Source: Magicicada septendecula (taxonomy: Eukaryota; Arthropoda; Insecta; Hemiptera; Cicadidae). From it: 64,000 nucleotides of DNA. The notes under the pieces were generated by a model, which was given only the letters and a program-made list of their open reading frames with translations, was not told the origin of the DNA and did not search any database. Both the position numbers and the translations under genes were made by a program. The stretch is taken from contig CM068373.1 in assembly GCA_034769895.1 (NCBI GenBank), positions 436,895,080-436,959,079 of the forward strand, given 5' to 3'. Positions 12,991 through 24,928 of this stretch are shown here, piece after piece. The stretch's first letter is position 1; each line of letters starts with the position of its first letter.

Positions 12991-15130
12991 ATCAGTTCGT
13001 CATACCATGTTACTTATTTTGACACAGACTTTGCTTTTAAATTACTATTTACCAGAAATTATAAGACTTTTGACATAATTTCAGAATTATTTTGAGAAGG
13101 AAACAACAATTGCTTATCAATTGAATGCTAAAATTTTTATGAAACCTCAGAGTCAAAATGTTTGCAGAAGTTACACAGTATACTCTGTTTCACAAAACTT
13201 CCAAATTGACAGCTGTGGGAATACACAGCAATACTAGTAGCAAACTGTTGTTTACAATGGAAGTTTGAAGCGTTTGACAGATTTAAAGAGTTGAAATATT
13301 TGTTCTGCTTTATCTAGTCTGAAGACGCGTTTCATCTTATTTATAGCTTTCAGGGTGCAGTTAATTTAAACTAGTCTTAAACAGAAAATCTTTGACAAAT
13401 AATATTAGAAATCGTGTAGAAATTATAATTTTTAATGACTTGAAATACCATAATGGGCACTGGAACAATATTTCAGTTTGTAAACTGCATATAAAAAGGA
13501 GAACTGGGACTGATTGAATTCATGATCCGCTGAGACCACTTTGAAAAATTTTCCAGTAACATGAAGGGTAACATTAATGATATTCATGTCACTGATATAT
13601 TTTCTGACAGCCTAATAACACATTACTAAAACAAACCACATAAAAAAACTGTTGACAGATCCAAAACCCGATGTATTATATCACTAAAAAGAGATATTTG
13701 TGTAAGCTGATAAGAATTGGCAACATTTGTTTGTTCGTATGGGAAGGACATCTTAACATCAGCTATGAATGGCAAAGTGAAAGAGCACCAAATCTGAATT
13801 TCTTGTACATTCCCACGTTTTAGTACACAGGTTATATGAAAGATATTGTAGGATTAAAAACAAAATTATATTTTATATTTTGTTATTTCTTTGAAAAATG
13901 CATCTCAATTTTCAGAATTTAACGTAGTGAAAATAGGGATAGCCTATCCACCTTGCAATCATATTATGTTTATGTTGAACTGTTTGTTTATAATAAATGG
14001 CTGTGCATGGCCAAATAATAATATTCAGTAGTTGGTTAACATACACATTTATGTAACAGATTTTTATTTTTAGTTTACTTTGTGTATTTTAATAATATCT
14101 AATGTCATGTATTGGCTTAATACAATACAGTACTGACCAAACCAGAAATATTATATACAATCCGTTTTGAAAATAAATTTCTTACAAGAAACTATAAAAC
14201 TACTTTATGCCCCCTCCACCACAAAGCTATTTCATGAACAACATAACATGGCTCTGTTACTCTTCGAGCTGAACTGCACTGCCTTTACATTAAACACATT
14301 GACTTAAGTAAAAATGGGTATTACATACATAAAACATATACTGACAATAATGTCTAAATAAAAAGTGTTCAGAATCTGAAAGTTTTATTTGGTTTTGGAA
14401 GTCTACAAAAAGTTTTATTTGCTTTACTTCAGTTCAATACAAATTATATAATAAATCTTTCAATAATAATATAGTGAGCGTCATAATTTTCTTGTTTTCA
14501 TTTATAACAACTGTAATAAATTCATTTGTCATTTCAAATTGTCGTTAACCTGAGTAACTACAATTCAATTTTTAGTGTGCATTGAATCACTGTGAAAATA
14601 TTATCACTAAAGCATAGTTTTGAGAAAACATCACATATTTACTTATATTCACATGCCTAAAAATATATTCATCTACTGATACTTTCCATAAATGCCACTA
14701 ACAGCAATTTTCTGTATTCTGTTGAATATCTCTATGTTTCATTATTTCATATTTACAGTTATTAGTCACCTTATGGTAGTAGTCAGTTATGCAGGCAAGG
14801 TGAGGTTATGTTTGCCCAGGTGTGGGTTATGCAAGCTATAATAATGTTACAGTTACTCTTCAACTTGTCCTGTACATTGTATAACAATATTTCACTATGC
14901 CATTACTTTCAGTACATTTCTAATGCACTCTTGTACTGGTTAAATCCACATTCATTACATTAGTGGTATCTTTAGAGCTACCAACCGTCCAAGCTTAGTC
15001 TAGACTGTTGTGTTTACAGCATATGCAGGCCTGAAAAAAGTCTGTCATTTATATATGCTGATGTGAAAGTTGGAATTATTAATTGACATTAAAACGGCAA
15101 TAAAAAGTAAACAGGAAACCTTGGTAACTT
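12991..15130. other. Palindrome arm without recognised genes (left)
   Basis: AT-rich, intron- or intergenic-like DNA mirrored at about 16,745-19,690. Short frames are not conserved between arms. I see no gene or transposon signature here. Confidence 0.5.
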
Positions 15131-15809
15131 TTTACTGTAACTGAAGATATTTTCACGTACAATCGAATAATTCTTCTAGCTTATGGATAATCTCATTAAC
15201 ACACAACGAAGAACCACATCCAAATTTAATTAATTTTTGATAATGAGTCTCATTTAATCAATATTACAAATGAAGGTACCGTAAGTATACTTCACACCCA
15301 TCAATGACTATTATCGTTATTTCCACCATAGCGAATATAAGAGATTCTTCTATGTCTCTTCTACTCGCTATGTTTCCACTGTAACCTAACGGCCAGTTGT
15401 CTTTAAATAAGTAAATTACCTTAGTCTTTAGACCTTCGTAAGTAGGATAACTATAACGCTATAATTTAGTTTCACTAACATAAACTATTCACTACACCGC
15501 TGCAACTTTTCGAAAGCACGGTAACAATAATTAATTGATGAATACGTAAATACAACCCGTGCTAGTCACCATATTATCACATTCAAATTCAGTGCCGTAC
15601 AAATCACACCACACCACACAATGAGAAACATAATTACAAACAACATAGCTTCCAACATAGAAACTAAAAAGTTTTTCGGCATAACCTGACACGTAATTAT
15701 ATGAATAAATAACCGAACAATGTCTACAGTCAGATCTAGCTAAACAGTCGTCTAATTGCTTCTGCATTACAGTATAAAATTAAATACAACTATTATATTA
15801 ACGACTCGG

Positions 15810-15856
15810 GACCTTTTTATAAGTAACTTTGTGTTCTTGCATCCAAACTTTGTGTT
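15810..15856. other. Palindrome spacer
   Basis: A 47-bp asymmetric spacer separates the arm ends, which read ATTAACGACTCGG on one side and its complement on the other. It contains an 11-bp direct repeat (AACTTTGTGTT, twice). No gene is visible. A short asymmetric spacer of this kind is expected after fold-back or template-switch formation of an inverted duplication. Confidence 0.85.
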
Positions 15857-16496
15857 CCGAGTCGTTAATATAATAGTTTTATTTAATTTTATACTGTAAT
15901 GCAGAAGCAATTAGACGACTGTTTAGCTAGATCTGACTGCAGACATTGTTTGGTTATTTATTCATATAATTACGCGTCAGATTATGCCGAAAAACTTTTA
16001 GTTTCTATGTTGGAAGCTATGTTGTTTGTATGTATGTTTCTCATTGTGTGGTGTGATTTCTACGGCACTGAATTTGGATGTGTTAATATGGTGACTATCA
16101 CGGGTTGTATTTACATATTCATCAATTAATTATTGTTACCGTGCTTTCGAAAAGTTGCAGCGGTGTATTGAATAGTTTATGTTAGTGAAACTAAATTATA
16201 GCAACCGTAGTATCCTACTTACGGAGGTCTATACACTAAGGTAATTTACTTATTTAAAGACAACTGGACGTTAGGTTAAGGTGGAAACAGCGAGTAAAAG
16301 AGACTTAGAAGAATCTTTTCTATTCGCTATGGTGGAAATAACGATAATAGTCATTGATGGGTGTGAAGTATACTTACGGTTAATTTAATTTGTAATACAG
16401 ATTAAATTTGGATGTGGTTCTTCGTTGTGTGTTAATGAGATTATCCATAAGCTAGAAGAATTATTCGATTGTACGTGAAAATATCTTCCGTTACAG

Positions 16497-16743
16497 AAAA
16501 ATTATTAGTTTATTATTGGATTCCGAATAGAACACATTGAAAACTCTGTACAACTCAAGATATAAAAGTGTCTAGGGCATTAAACTGAAGTGAGGTTAGG
16601 CAATAGAGTGACTTAACATAAAGGAAGAATGAAGATAAATTGTGCATAAATAGAAGAAAAAGATTTAAAGTGGAAAAATAAGTGAAGACTAATACATAAT
16701 TACGAAGGTCTAAGGTAATTTACTTATTTAAAGACAACTGGAC
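16497..16743. other. 247-bp insert flanked by GTTACAG
   Basis: Present only in the right arm, between two copies of GTTACAG (16,490-16,496 and 16,744-16,750). The left arm has one copy near 15,135. The last 45 bp or so repeat the arm sequence near 16,225-16,270, so at least part of the insert is templated from about 450 bp away. It could be a worn transposon or a template-switch insertion. Confidence 0.65.
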
Positions 16744-16894
16744 GTTACAGTAAAAAGTTACCAAGGTTTCATGTTTACTTTTTATTTCCGTTTTAATGTC
16801 TGAATTAATAATTCCAACTTTCACATCAGCATATATAATGACATACTTTTTTCAGGCCTGCATATGCTGTAAACACAACACAGTGTCTAGACTA

Positions 16895-17133
16895 CAGTGC
16901 TATTAAAACAATCTGCGTCTTCTGACAGTTCTCCTTGCGTGTTTACAAGAAGTGGTTGCTATGGTAACTCGGACGAGACTCCGAGGTGAGCCAATCACCT
17001 GCAGGCGTGCGCTTTCCCTCCCCCTTTCTCCTCAGTCAACAGTCCCACACTGACCAATCAGCGCTCCCGCAGCTGTGCCGAGGACCACGTGCTTCTTAGC
17101 TGTCAGAAGACGCAGATTGTTTTAATAGCACTG
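16895..17133. mobile_element. MITE with 34-bp perfect inverted repeats, TA target
   Basis: 239 bp, termini CAGTGCTATTAAAACAATCT..., with the first 34 bases perfectly complementary to the last 34 (17,100-17,133). It is flanked by TA (16,893-16,894 and 17,134-17,135), and the left arm shows the empty site with one TA at 14,996-14,997. TA duplication and CAGT termini fit a non-autonomous Tc1/mariner-type element. The interior is unusually GC- and CpG-rich for the region. No coding sequence. Confidence 0.88.
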
Positions 17134-17375
17134 TAAGTTTGGACGGTTGGTAGCTCTAAATATACCACTAATTTAATGAATGTGGATTAACCAGTACAAG
17201 AGTGCATTAGAAATGTACTGAAAGTAATAGCATAGTCAAATATTGTTATACAATATACAGGACAAGTTGAAGAGTAAATGTAACATTATTATGGCTTGCA
17301 TAACCCACACCTGGGCAAACATAACCTCACTGTGCTTGCATAACTGACTACTACTATAAGGTGACTAATAACTAT

Positions 17376-17907
17376 GGTAATTATGCTCGATCCGGATTAT
17401 GCTCAAATTGCGGTGAAATATTTCTTTTCCTATTCTTCTATGTTATATAAAGACAGGACAAATAATTTTAAACGGCGGTCAAACCTATTTACGGAGAAAA
17501 AAAATTAAATAATTACTCCCATATGCGCGCATGTAAAGTGAATGGCCGCCATGTTAACTGAGCGACGGCGCACAAATGTACAGCGAATGACGAGTATGAC
17601 GTCTCAAATATTTTTTGACGTCTTAAATATTTGAAAAATGGTTCGCCTTAATTTTTGCAAGAATTATATGAAACAATTAACTATAACCGCGGCCCTTCGG
17701 GCCGCCCACCGAACCTAACCGGCAGGTATCGGCTCAACTCGCTTTTCATCCAACTCAGTTGTCTTATGTAATTATTTAATTTTTTTCTCCGTAAATAGGT
17801 TCGACCGCCGTTTAAAATTATTTTTCTCGTGTTTATATAGTATCGAAGAATAGGAAAAGAAATATTTCACCGCAATTTGAGCATAATCCGGATCGTGCAC
17901 AATTACG
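17376..17907. mobile_element. MITE with ~140-bp inverted repeats, 8-bp target duplication
   Basis: 532 bp present only in the right arm, flanked by ATAACTAT (17,368-17,375 and 17,908-17,915). The left arm has the empty site with one base change near 14,760. Terminal inverted repeats of about 140 bp share CGATCCGGATTATGCTC and the AACGGCGGTC block. The centre holds a GC hairpin (GCGGCCCTTCGGGCCGC). The 8-bp duplication suggests hAT-like or related mobilisation; the termini do not identify a superfamily. Confidence 0.8.
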
Positions 17908-17915
17908 ATAACTAT

Positions 17916-20109
17916 AAATATGAAATAATGAAACATACAGACATTCAACAGAATACAGAAAATTGCTGTTAGTGGCATTTATGGACAGTATCAGTAGGTG
18001 AATATATTTTTAGGCATGTGAATATAAGTAAATACCTATGTAATGATTTCTCAAAAGTATGCTTTTGTGATAATGTTTTCACAGTGATTCTATGCACATT
18101 AAAAATTGAATTGTAGTTACTCAGGTTAACGACAATTTGAAATGACAAATTAATTTATTACAGAACTTGTTACAAATGAAAACAAGACAATTATGATGCT
18201 CACAACATTATTATTGAAACGATTTTTTATATAATTTGTATTGAACTGAACTAAAGCAAATAAAACTTTTTGTAGACTTCCAAAACCAAATAAAACTTTC
18301 AGATTCTGAACACTTTTTGTTTAGACATTATTGTCAGTATATGTTTTATGTATGTAATACCCATTTTTACTTAAGTCAATGTGTTTAATGTAAAGGCAGT
18401 GCAGTTCAGCTTGAACAGTAACAGTAATGGAGCCATGTTATGTTGTGCATGAAATAGCTTTGTGGCGGAGGGGGCATAAAATAGTTTTATAGTTTCTTGT
18501 AAGAAATTTATTTTCAAAACGGATTGTATGTAATATTTCTGGTTTGGTAAGTACTGTATTGCATTAAGCCAATACGTGACATTAGATAGGCCTATTATTA
18601 AAATACACGAAGTAAAATAAAAATGTGTTACATAAATGTGTATGTTAACCAACTACTGAATATTATTATTTGTCCATATACAGCCATTTATTATAAACAA
18701 ACAGTTCAACATACCGTAAACATAATATGATTGCAAGGTGGATATCCCTATTTTCACTATGTTAAATTCTGAAAATGGAGATGCATTTTTCAAAGAAATA
18801 ACAAAATATAAAATATAATTTTGTTTTTAAACCTACAATATCTTTCATATAACCTCAGTATTAAAACTTGGGAATGCACAAGAAATTCAGATTTTGTGCT
18901 CTTTCACTTTGCCATTCATAGCTGATGTTAAGATATCCTTCCCATACCAACAAACAAATGTTGCCAATTCTTATCAGCTTACACAAATATCTCTTTTCAG
19001 TGATATAACACATCGTGTTTTGGATCTGTCAGCGGTTTTTTTATGTGGTTTGTTTTAGTAATGTGTTATTAGGCTGTCAGAAATTATATCAGTGACATGA
19101 ATATCATTAATTTTACCCTTCGTGTTACTGGAAAACTCTTCAAAGTGGTCTGAGCGGATCATGAATTCAATCAGTCCCAGTTCTCCTTTTTATATGCAGT
19201 TTACAAACTATGAAATATTGTTCCATTGTCCATTATGGTATTTCAAGTCATTAAAAATTATAATTTCTACAAGATTTCTAATATTATTTCTCATAGATTT
19301 TCTGTTTAATACCAGATTAAATTAACTGCACCCTGAAAGCTATAAATAAGATGAAACGCGTCTTCAGACTAGATAAAGCAGCACAAATATTTAAATTCTT
19401 TAAATCTGTCAAACGTTTCAAACTTCCATTGTAAACAACAGTTTGCTAGTAGTATTGCAGTGTATTCCCACAGCTGTCAATTTGGAAGTTATGTGAAACA
19501 GAGTATACTGTGTAACTTCTGCAAACATTTTGACTATGAGGTTTCATAAAAATTGTAGCATTCAATTGATAAGCAATTGTTGTCTCCTTCTCAAAATAAT
19601 TCTAAAATTATGTCAAAAGTCTTATAATTTCTGGTAAATAGTAATTTAAAAACAAAGTCTGTGTCAAAATAAGTAACATGGTATGACGAACTGATAAAAA
19701 AAATTGTGGACACATGTTTGTATGGCTTCAAAGAAAAGTGTACCTTTATGGAGAAAACATTTTCCACGAATCATCAGCACTGTAGGTTGAATGCTCTTCT
19801 GTACGTTAGCTTATTCCAATTTCATATTCAGAAGTAGTGGACTTTTCCTCTACATAAGTGGTCTCGGTATCTCCTTTCAACCAAGAACATTTTATTGTAT
19901 TAAATGAAGTACCTTGCCCACACTAAGATATGGCATCCTCATTGGTTAAACTGAGGTCTGACAATGGGAAGACATTATTTATTAATAAAGATGTGTGCAT
20001 TTAATCTAAAAGTGTCCTTAATCAGATGTTATTCTTGTGCTATTTTGTGAGTGATGTAGATAGTGTTGGTAGTCTTCATTGACTGCCAACTTGTTTTCAT
20101 TTGTTTCAG
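17916..20109. other. Palindrome arm without recognised genes (right)
   Basis: Mirror of the left arm from 11,435 to about 14,750, minus the Penelope insertion. It lies upstream of the right gene copy's first coding exon, so an untranslated first exon or promoter may lie here or nearer the palindrome centre. None could be recognised by eye. Confidence 0.45.
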
Positions 20110-23100
20110 GTGTTAACAAGATCAATTTATCCATCATCTGACAAATGGAAGAGATCAAATTTGAGGACAAGGTATAAAGTTTAAAAATAAAAATATATTT
20201 TTTGCTGTTTAATGTATGTATTAAATTGATACACTGTTATATACATGTATCTTATACACACATTCATTTCTTATATTAATAATAGTTTATTTATCATCAT
20301 ATTGATTTGTAATTAATTGCTGTACAGAATATGATTTATACATGTATTCTTTTGTATAGGGTTCGCATTGACAATATGCATTTTCCATAACCTCCTAACT
20401 TTCAAGCAATTCTCTTCCTCCCTCGCCCAATTCAGACTTGTAGTCTGTTTGTTAGTTGCAAAGTAGCTTTAAAACTTTTTTTTTTATCTGCCAGTCCTCT
20501 GTCTTTGTGTTGGCTAATTATGTCAACGTACTCTTACTATTCTATCATCACTCATTCTCTTGTGTTGTCCACTCTGGTAGTCCTGTCCTCTGCAAGTCTT
20601 CCTGGTATTCTCCTGAACTCCATACTTGTGACATCTCATTTCGCTGTTTTGACTTGTATTGTATCACTCCCACTTTCTGCAGAATACATCAGTTTTAGAT
20701 GTATTATATGTCTTATGCTATACCTTATATGCATTATTTTTATTATATGTCTAAAAGTCAATATTAGACATATAATTGATGTACATATTCAAACCTTTTG
20801 TGTTTTGTTTCAAATGTTTGTTAGCCAGATAGTAAGAACCAGGCACACAACTGACTATTCTATGAGTGATGATGACTTGCATTTGAATTTTTTATCTGAC
20901 CACCCGCTCGTGTGCCAAGTGGGGGGGGGAGTCCAAAATTCACCATTTATTGCCCACTTTTAATGTTGTAACCGTTAGGTATACAATTGCTTCCTTCAGA
21001 TTTTATGTACACAGCCTACCCGTTTGTGGGGAGTGAGGTTAACCTGTAAAGTAACAAACAATTTTGCTAAATAAATACCAGAATATTACCTACCTGCACG
21101 TTTTTTTCTTGCACTTTTTTAACACTAGAAGATTTCAGGGCTGCCAGTATATTATTTCAGGTTATATAAACCTTAACACTCTTTCCCTTTAAAAACACTT
21201 GAATAATTTTAATAACTTACCTCCCTTAAATCAGAAAATTCACAGATTCGTGAGACGAGATTTTTTCCAGCACAGAACAATAAGGAATGGTTATGACGAA
21301 ATAATGCAACTAGCACATGGTTATGTCCTCAAAACAAACTTTTTTATTTTTATAAATTTTAAAACTTTCTTTTTATAGGTTCTTTCAACTAATCTCTATT
21401 ATATAACATTTTTCTATACTAATCTCTATTGCCAAACCAGTACTTTTGTGACACACACTCTCACTCTTTTTACATATTTATATATATATATATTTCCACC
21501 CCCCTTTACTGAGCTCTTTTAATATTTATTTACTTTCCTTCACTTTTTTTTTTGCCGAAAATAGTTGCTTTACTACTGTACTTAACTGCACGTGGTTCCA
21601 ACGACTGCACACTATGTTGTCTAATTTTTTTTATTCCACACTCCACACTTCACATTTCACAAAACCATCACTATTGTTGAATCACTGTTCACGGATGCTT
21701 TTAAATACTTTTTGATAGGCCTATTTTAATATTTTCGGCCTACCAGAAACACGCCCGAGGCTAAGCTGAAAATTACGACTGCTCTGTTTGATGAGTTGTG
21801 CTGAACTGGGGCGAGCTGTGGCTCGCAACTCTATACTATACCAAGCCTTTGGGCGTCGACCATGTGGCCGTCGAAACGGATGATGGGTTCATTCCTTGTT
21901 GTCTGATTGGCTTCTCGCTCTAGCAAAATCTCAAGAGACCCTGAAAGCAGTTCGCATTGACAACACGTGAATTTTGCATCACACAACTACGCGCTTCTAC
22001 CATCAGTCACGCATCTCCTTTGTTTCAATTCCCATTTCGTACCTACCATGGAATCGTACCATTGTGTTACATAGAATGGTTCATATTCATGAAAATTATT
22101 ATTAAAAAATTATTAAATAAAATGGTCTTATCCCTTTTGCCCCGTTACAAACCGTTCTTACTAACCCACTGCTCTCAAGATTAGTTATAAACAAGTCAGT
22201 TAATCACACAGTAGGCATACTGCTTTTAACTGTATAATTAACAAACTATTAATGTAGAAAGTGTGTTAATAAGTTTACACTACAGTAGACAGTAGATAAT
22301 TAATTACACTTTATTTATTTAAATTGTTATCTTACTGTAATATTAAAGTTCATATCACCTCATTATAACTAATAATCTTTAATGCAACAATATATGATTG
22401 AAATTCATTTGAAACGTGGCTTTTCGTAGATAAGATCATTTATCCTTTCATATACCTTGCAGGTATATACTATGACAATTTGAAAAGTTCACGACCTAAT
22501 AATAAAAGACTTAACCAGTATTTTTTCATTTTGGAATCATTTTTCATATTTCAGCATAGTCTCCATGTAGTTGAACACATTTGGTTTAGTGATGCTCCAG
22601 TGCTTTTATCCCATTCAGAAGTTTGATTGTTCTAGGTCCTCTGATAACCGTTTACTGCCGCTTTCAGTCATCTCTAGAAAAATCCCTGCCTCCCCAGGGA
22701 ATTTCTGAGTTTTGGGAATAATTAAAATTAAATGGAGCTAAATCAGGCGAGTAAGTGTGATGTTGCAGCAGATTGTATTTCAGCTCAGCGATTTTTTGCC
22801 TTAAAAACAATGCTTGTCTGAGGTCTTCCATATCCTACTACAAAATTATCTATTTATATACTAAACCTGGCCCTTTTTTACAAGTATTTTCATTTATTTG
22901 GTCTAAAAGGTTAGAATATGACTCTTTATTTTTTGGCACATCCATGATAATCTCTTAACAACATTCTCTTAGCCACTCAGAAAATCAAGTCATACCTTTC
23001 CAACAGACAAAATTGACTTTCTTTTTTTTGTTACATGACTAATTAACAATACTGCAGACCAACATGTTGCTTTACAGCTATTCATGAGGCAAATGTGGTT

Positions 23101-24418
23101 TCACCTGATGTCTCTGACTCGGTTCTCAGACTGTTAGTATCTTCTTCTTCTTTGACTCTTCCTGAACCACCTTCTTTATCTGTGAGAGATTACAGCGTCC
23201 CACAACCAAACAGTCAACGTGGGTACTAGTCTCTGCCTTCCTCTGCAGTACTTCCCACTCACTGGATGCCCATCAGCAAAGTCATTACTGGGTCTCAACC
23301 AGTAGTGACTCACCACACTGTCTCATCTTCACAAACCTCTCCATTCACCTGTTGTTTCCAGAACCTGTTCATTTTTGTTTTCTAATTACTTTGTCTATCC
23401 AGTATATTTTTAATATTTTCCTACAGCAGCAGATTTCAAATGCTGTGGTTGTGTCTTTCATTTTTTCCTATTGTCTAGGTTTCACATGCAGCTTCTATAA
23501 TAGCATGCTGCAAACGTATAATTTGAGGAATTTCTTCTTAATTTGAATGCAGTATTTGAGTAGCAAATTTGTTTCTCCGTTTGGCCTGTGTTCTGACACT
23601 GATTCCTGTCAGTTATCTCTACCAGTTTTAATATTTACCTATTTTTGTTCCTGATTCTCCTCTTCCCCCAAATAATTTTTTAAAATATTCAATAGTGTTC
23701 TCAATTTACCTTGTTTTCTGTGAGTAGAAACCTTACCATCAGTAACTCTTAACTCTTAACATCAATAACTCTTAATTCTTATGCTCTTTCCATGAAATGT
23801 TATGACGGTCTTGAACATCTTTATGGTTTCCTTTACAGCCTCTTATAAAGCATTCTCGTATAATGGTAATGAATTTGTTTAAAAGTAAATTTTAATTCCT
23901 TGTTATTTGTAGGATGTTTTAATGGTCAGTATAAAGAAAGAAGCAGATCCAGAAGAGGCTGAGACTGAACAGGTAATGTGCATAACCATTATTTAGCCCA
24001 TAGCTAGTGTGTTAGGTTGTTCCGTGTCATGTACCACTAGAGATTTGGAGCACATTCGTTTGTAGATATGTAATTAAAAATCAACAGTATACACAAACTG
24101 TATCATAGTGTTGTATACATATAAACTAAATGAGATTGAGTAAGTAAAATCACACACTTGTGCGAGCATGCGCGTGGACACACCATGTAGGTACAGAGTA
24201 TGGATATTTATTGCAAAAATTGATAGGTGATTCTATATATTTCATATTTAGTATTGATCACGTGTTTATATACTCTATAAATCACTGAGAAGACTAAGTA
24301 AATTTTATAATTGTTCAATTTTCAGGATATATTACCAGTTATAAATTCTGTCCTAAAAGGAGAACTGCATGTAAAAGAAAAAATCATCAAAGAAGAGAAT
24401 AAACACTTTGTTGATCAG
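20110..24418 (+). CDS. 5' end of a putative zinc-finger-type gene, right copy (three exons, partial)
   Basis: Mirror image of the left copy, on the plus strand. Exon a is 20,110-20,171 (acceptor TTTCAG before it, ATG at 20,145, MEEIKFEDK, donor GTATAA). Exon b is 23,913-23,972 (20 codons) and exon c is 24,326-24,418 (31 codons). All splice sites and frames are intact. Exon c differs from the left copy by E to K, E to K and Q to H, giving HVKEKIIKEENKHF, so this copy loses one psi-K-x-E motif. About 0.5 kb after exon c the intron is split by the 19.3-kb Gypsy element. No further exon could be recognised between 44,270 and 45,099, so whether this copy is expressed is unknown. Confidence 0.58.
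21045..22149 (-). mobile_element. Solo LTR, right arm (same insertion as left provirus)
   Basis: A 1,105-bp LTR in minus orientation, TG...CA on its own strand, flanked by AACC (GGTT on the minus strand) at 21,041-21,044 and 22,150-22,153. The flanks match those of the provirus at 5,419-10,501. It formed by recombination between the two LTRs of the ancestral element. Confidence 0.87.
22500..22945 (-). pseudogene. Mariner transposase remnant, right arm
   Basis: Inverted copy of the remnant at 4,624-5,060, on the minus strand. It keeps the YSPDLAP-like block and carries its own point changes and stops. It cannot encode a transposase. Confidence 0.68.
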
Positions 24419-24928
24419 GTATAGTACATAGTTATACATTAGTTTATAATGTATAAACAAATGTACAGTTATACAAGCATTTATTATTATAATGAACAGC
24501 ATTGTTGTTATTTGTAAACTTATCTGTTAAAACTGTTGGAGACCATTAGGTGTCCCATGGAAGTCATTTTTATGTGCACTTTCATTCCATACGATTTAGC
24601 CATAACATGTACCAGTACCACACGGCAGGAAATTTGAATTTTATGACGTCAGGGGTATGAGTACGACGTGATCATGGTGGGGGTAGAATGTGACTGAAGT
24701 AGGGATGTCACGTGGCCATGGTGGGAGTACCATGTGATAGGCACCATGTGGGGGTACCACAGCTCTGGTGCGAAGTGTAGTGATTGGTTGGCCATGTTTA
24801 ATTATGTCACGTCATCATGTAGCAGGATCGGTTGTGATTGGTGTGTTGAATGGAAGTAGTCGGTGTGGCCAACATGTGATAATTGAGAAGAAAATTCCCT
24901 CTGAAAGGGAAATAGGTTAAAGAAGGAT

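Larger units (their letters stand above)
1..15809. repeat. Left arm of giant palindrome
   Basis: This stretch is the inverted copy of 15,857-45,099. Paired landmarks seen by reading both strands: position 1 with 45,099; exon 1,333-1,425 with 24,326-24,418; exon 3,635-3,694 with 23,913-23,972; exon 11,374-11,435 with 20,110-20,171; the innermost arm ends 15,809 and 15,857. In samples compared by eye the arms differ by a few percent. Left-arm-only insertions are a solo LTR (1,637-3,488), most of the provirus body (about 6,537-10,017) and a Penelope fragment (11,885-12,990). The arm reaches the window edge and may continue beyond it. Confidence 0.93.

Noticed and set aside
15531..16129. Mirrored small frames (15,531-15,767 minus; 15,899-16,129 plus) starting MQKQLDDCLARS
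   Set aside because: They are the two palindrome arms. The middle of the frame is shifted by indels between arms, so no protein-level constraint is evident.
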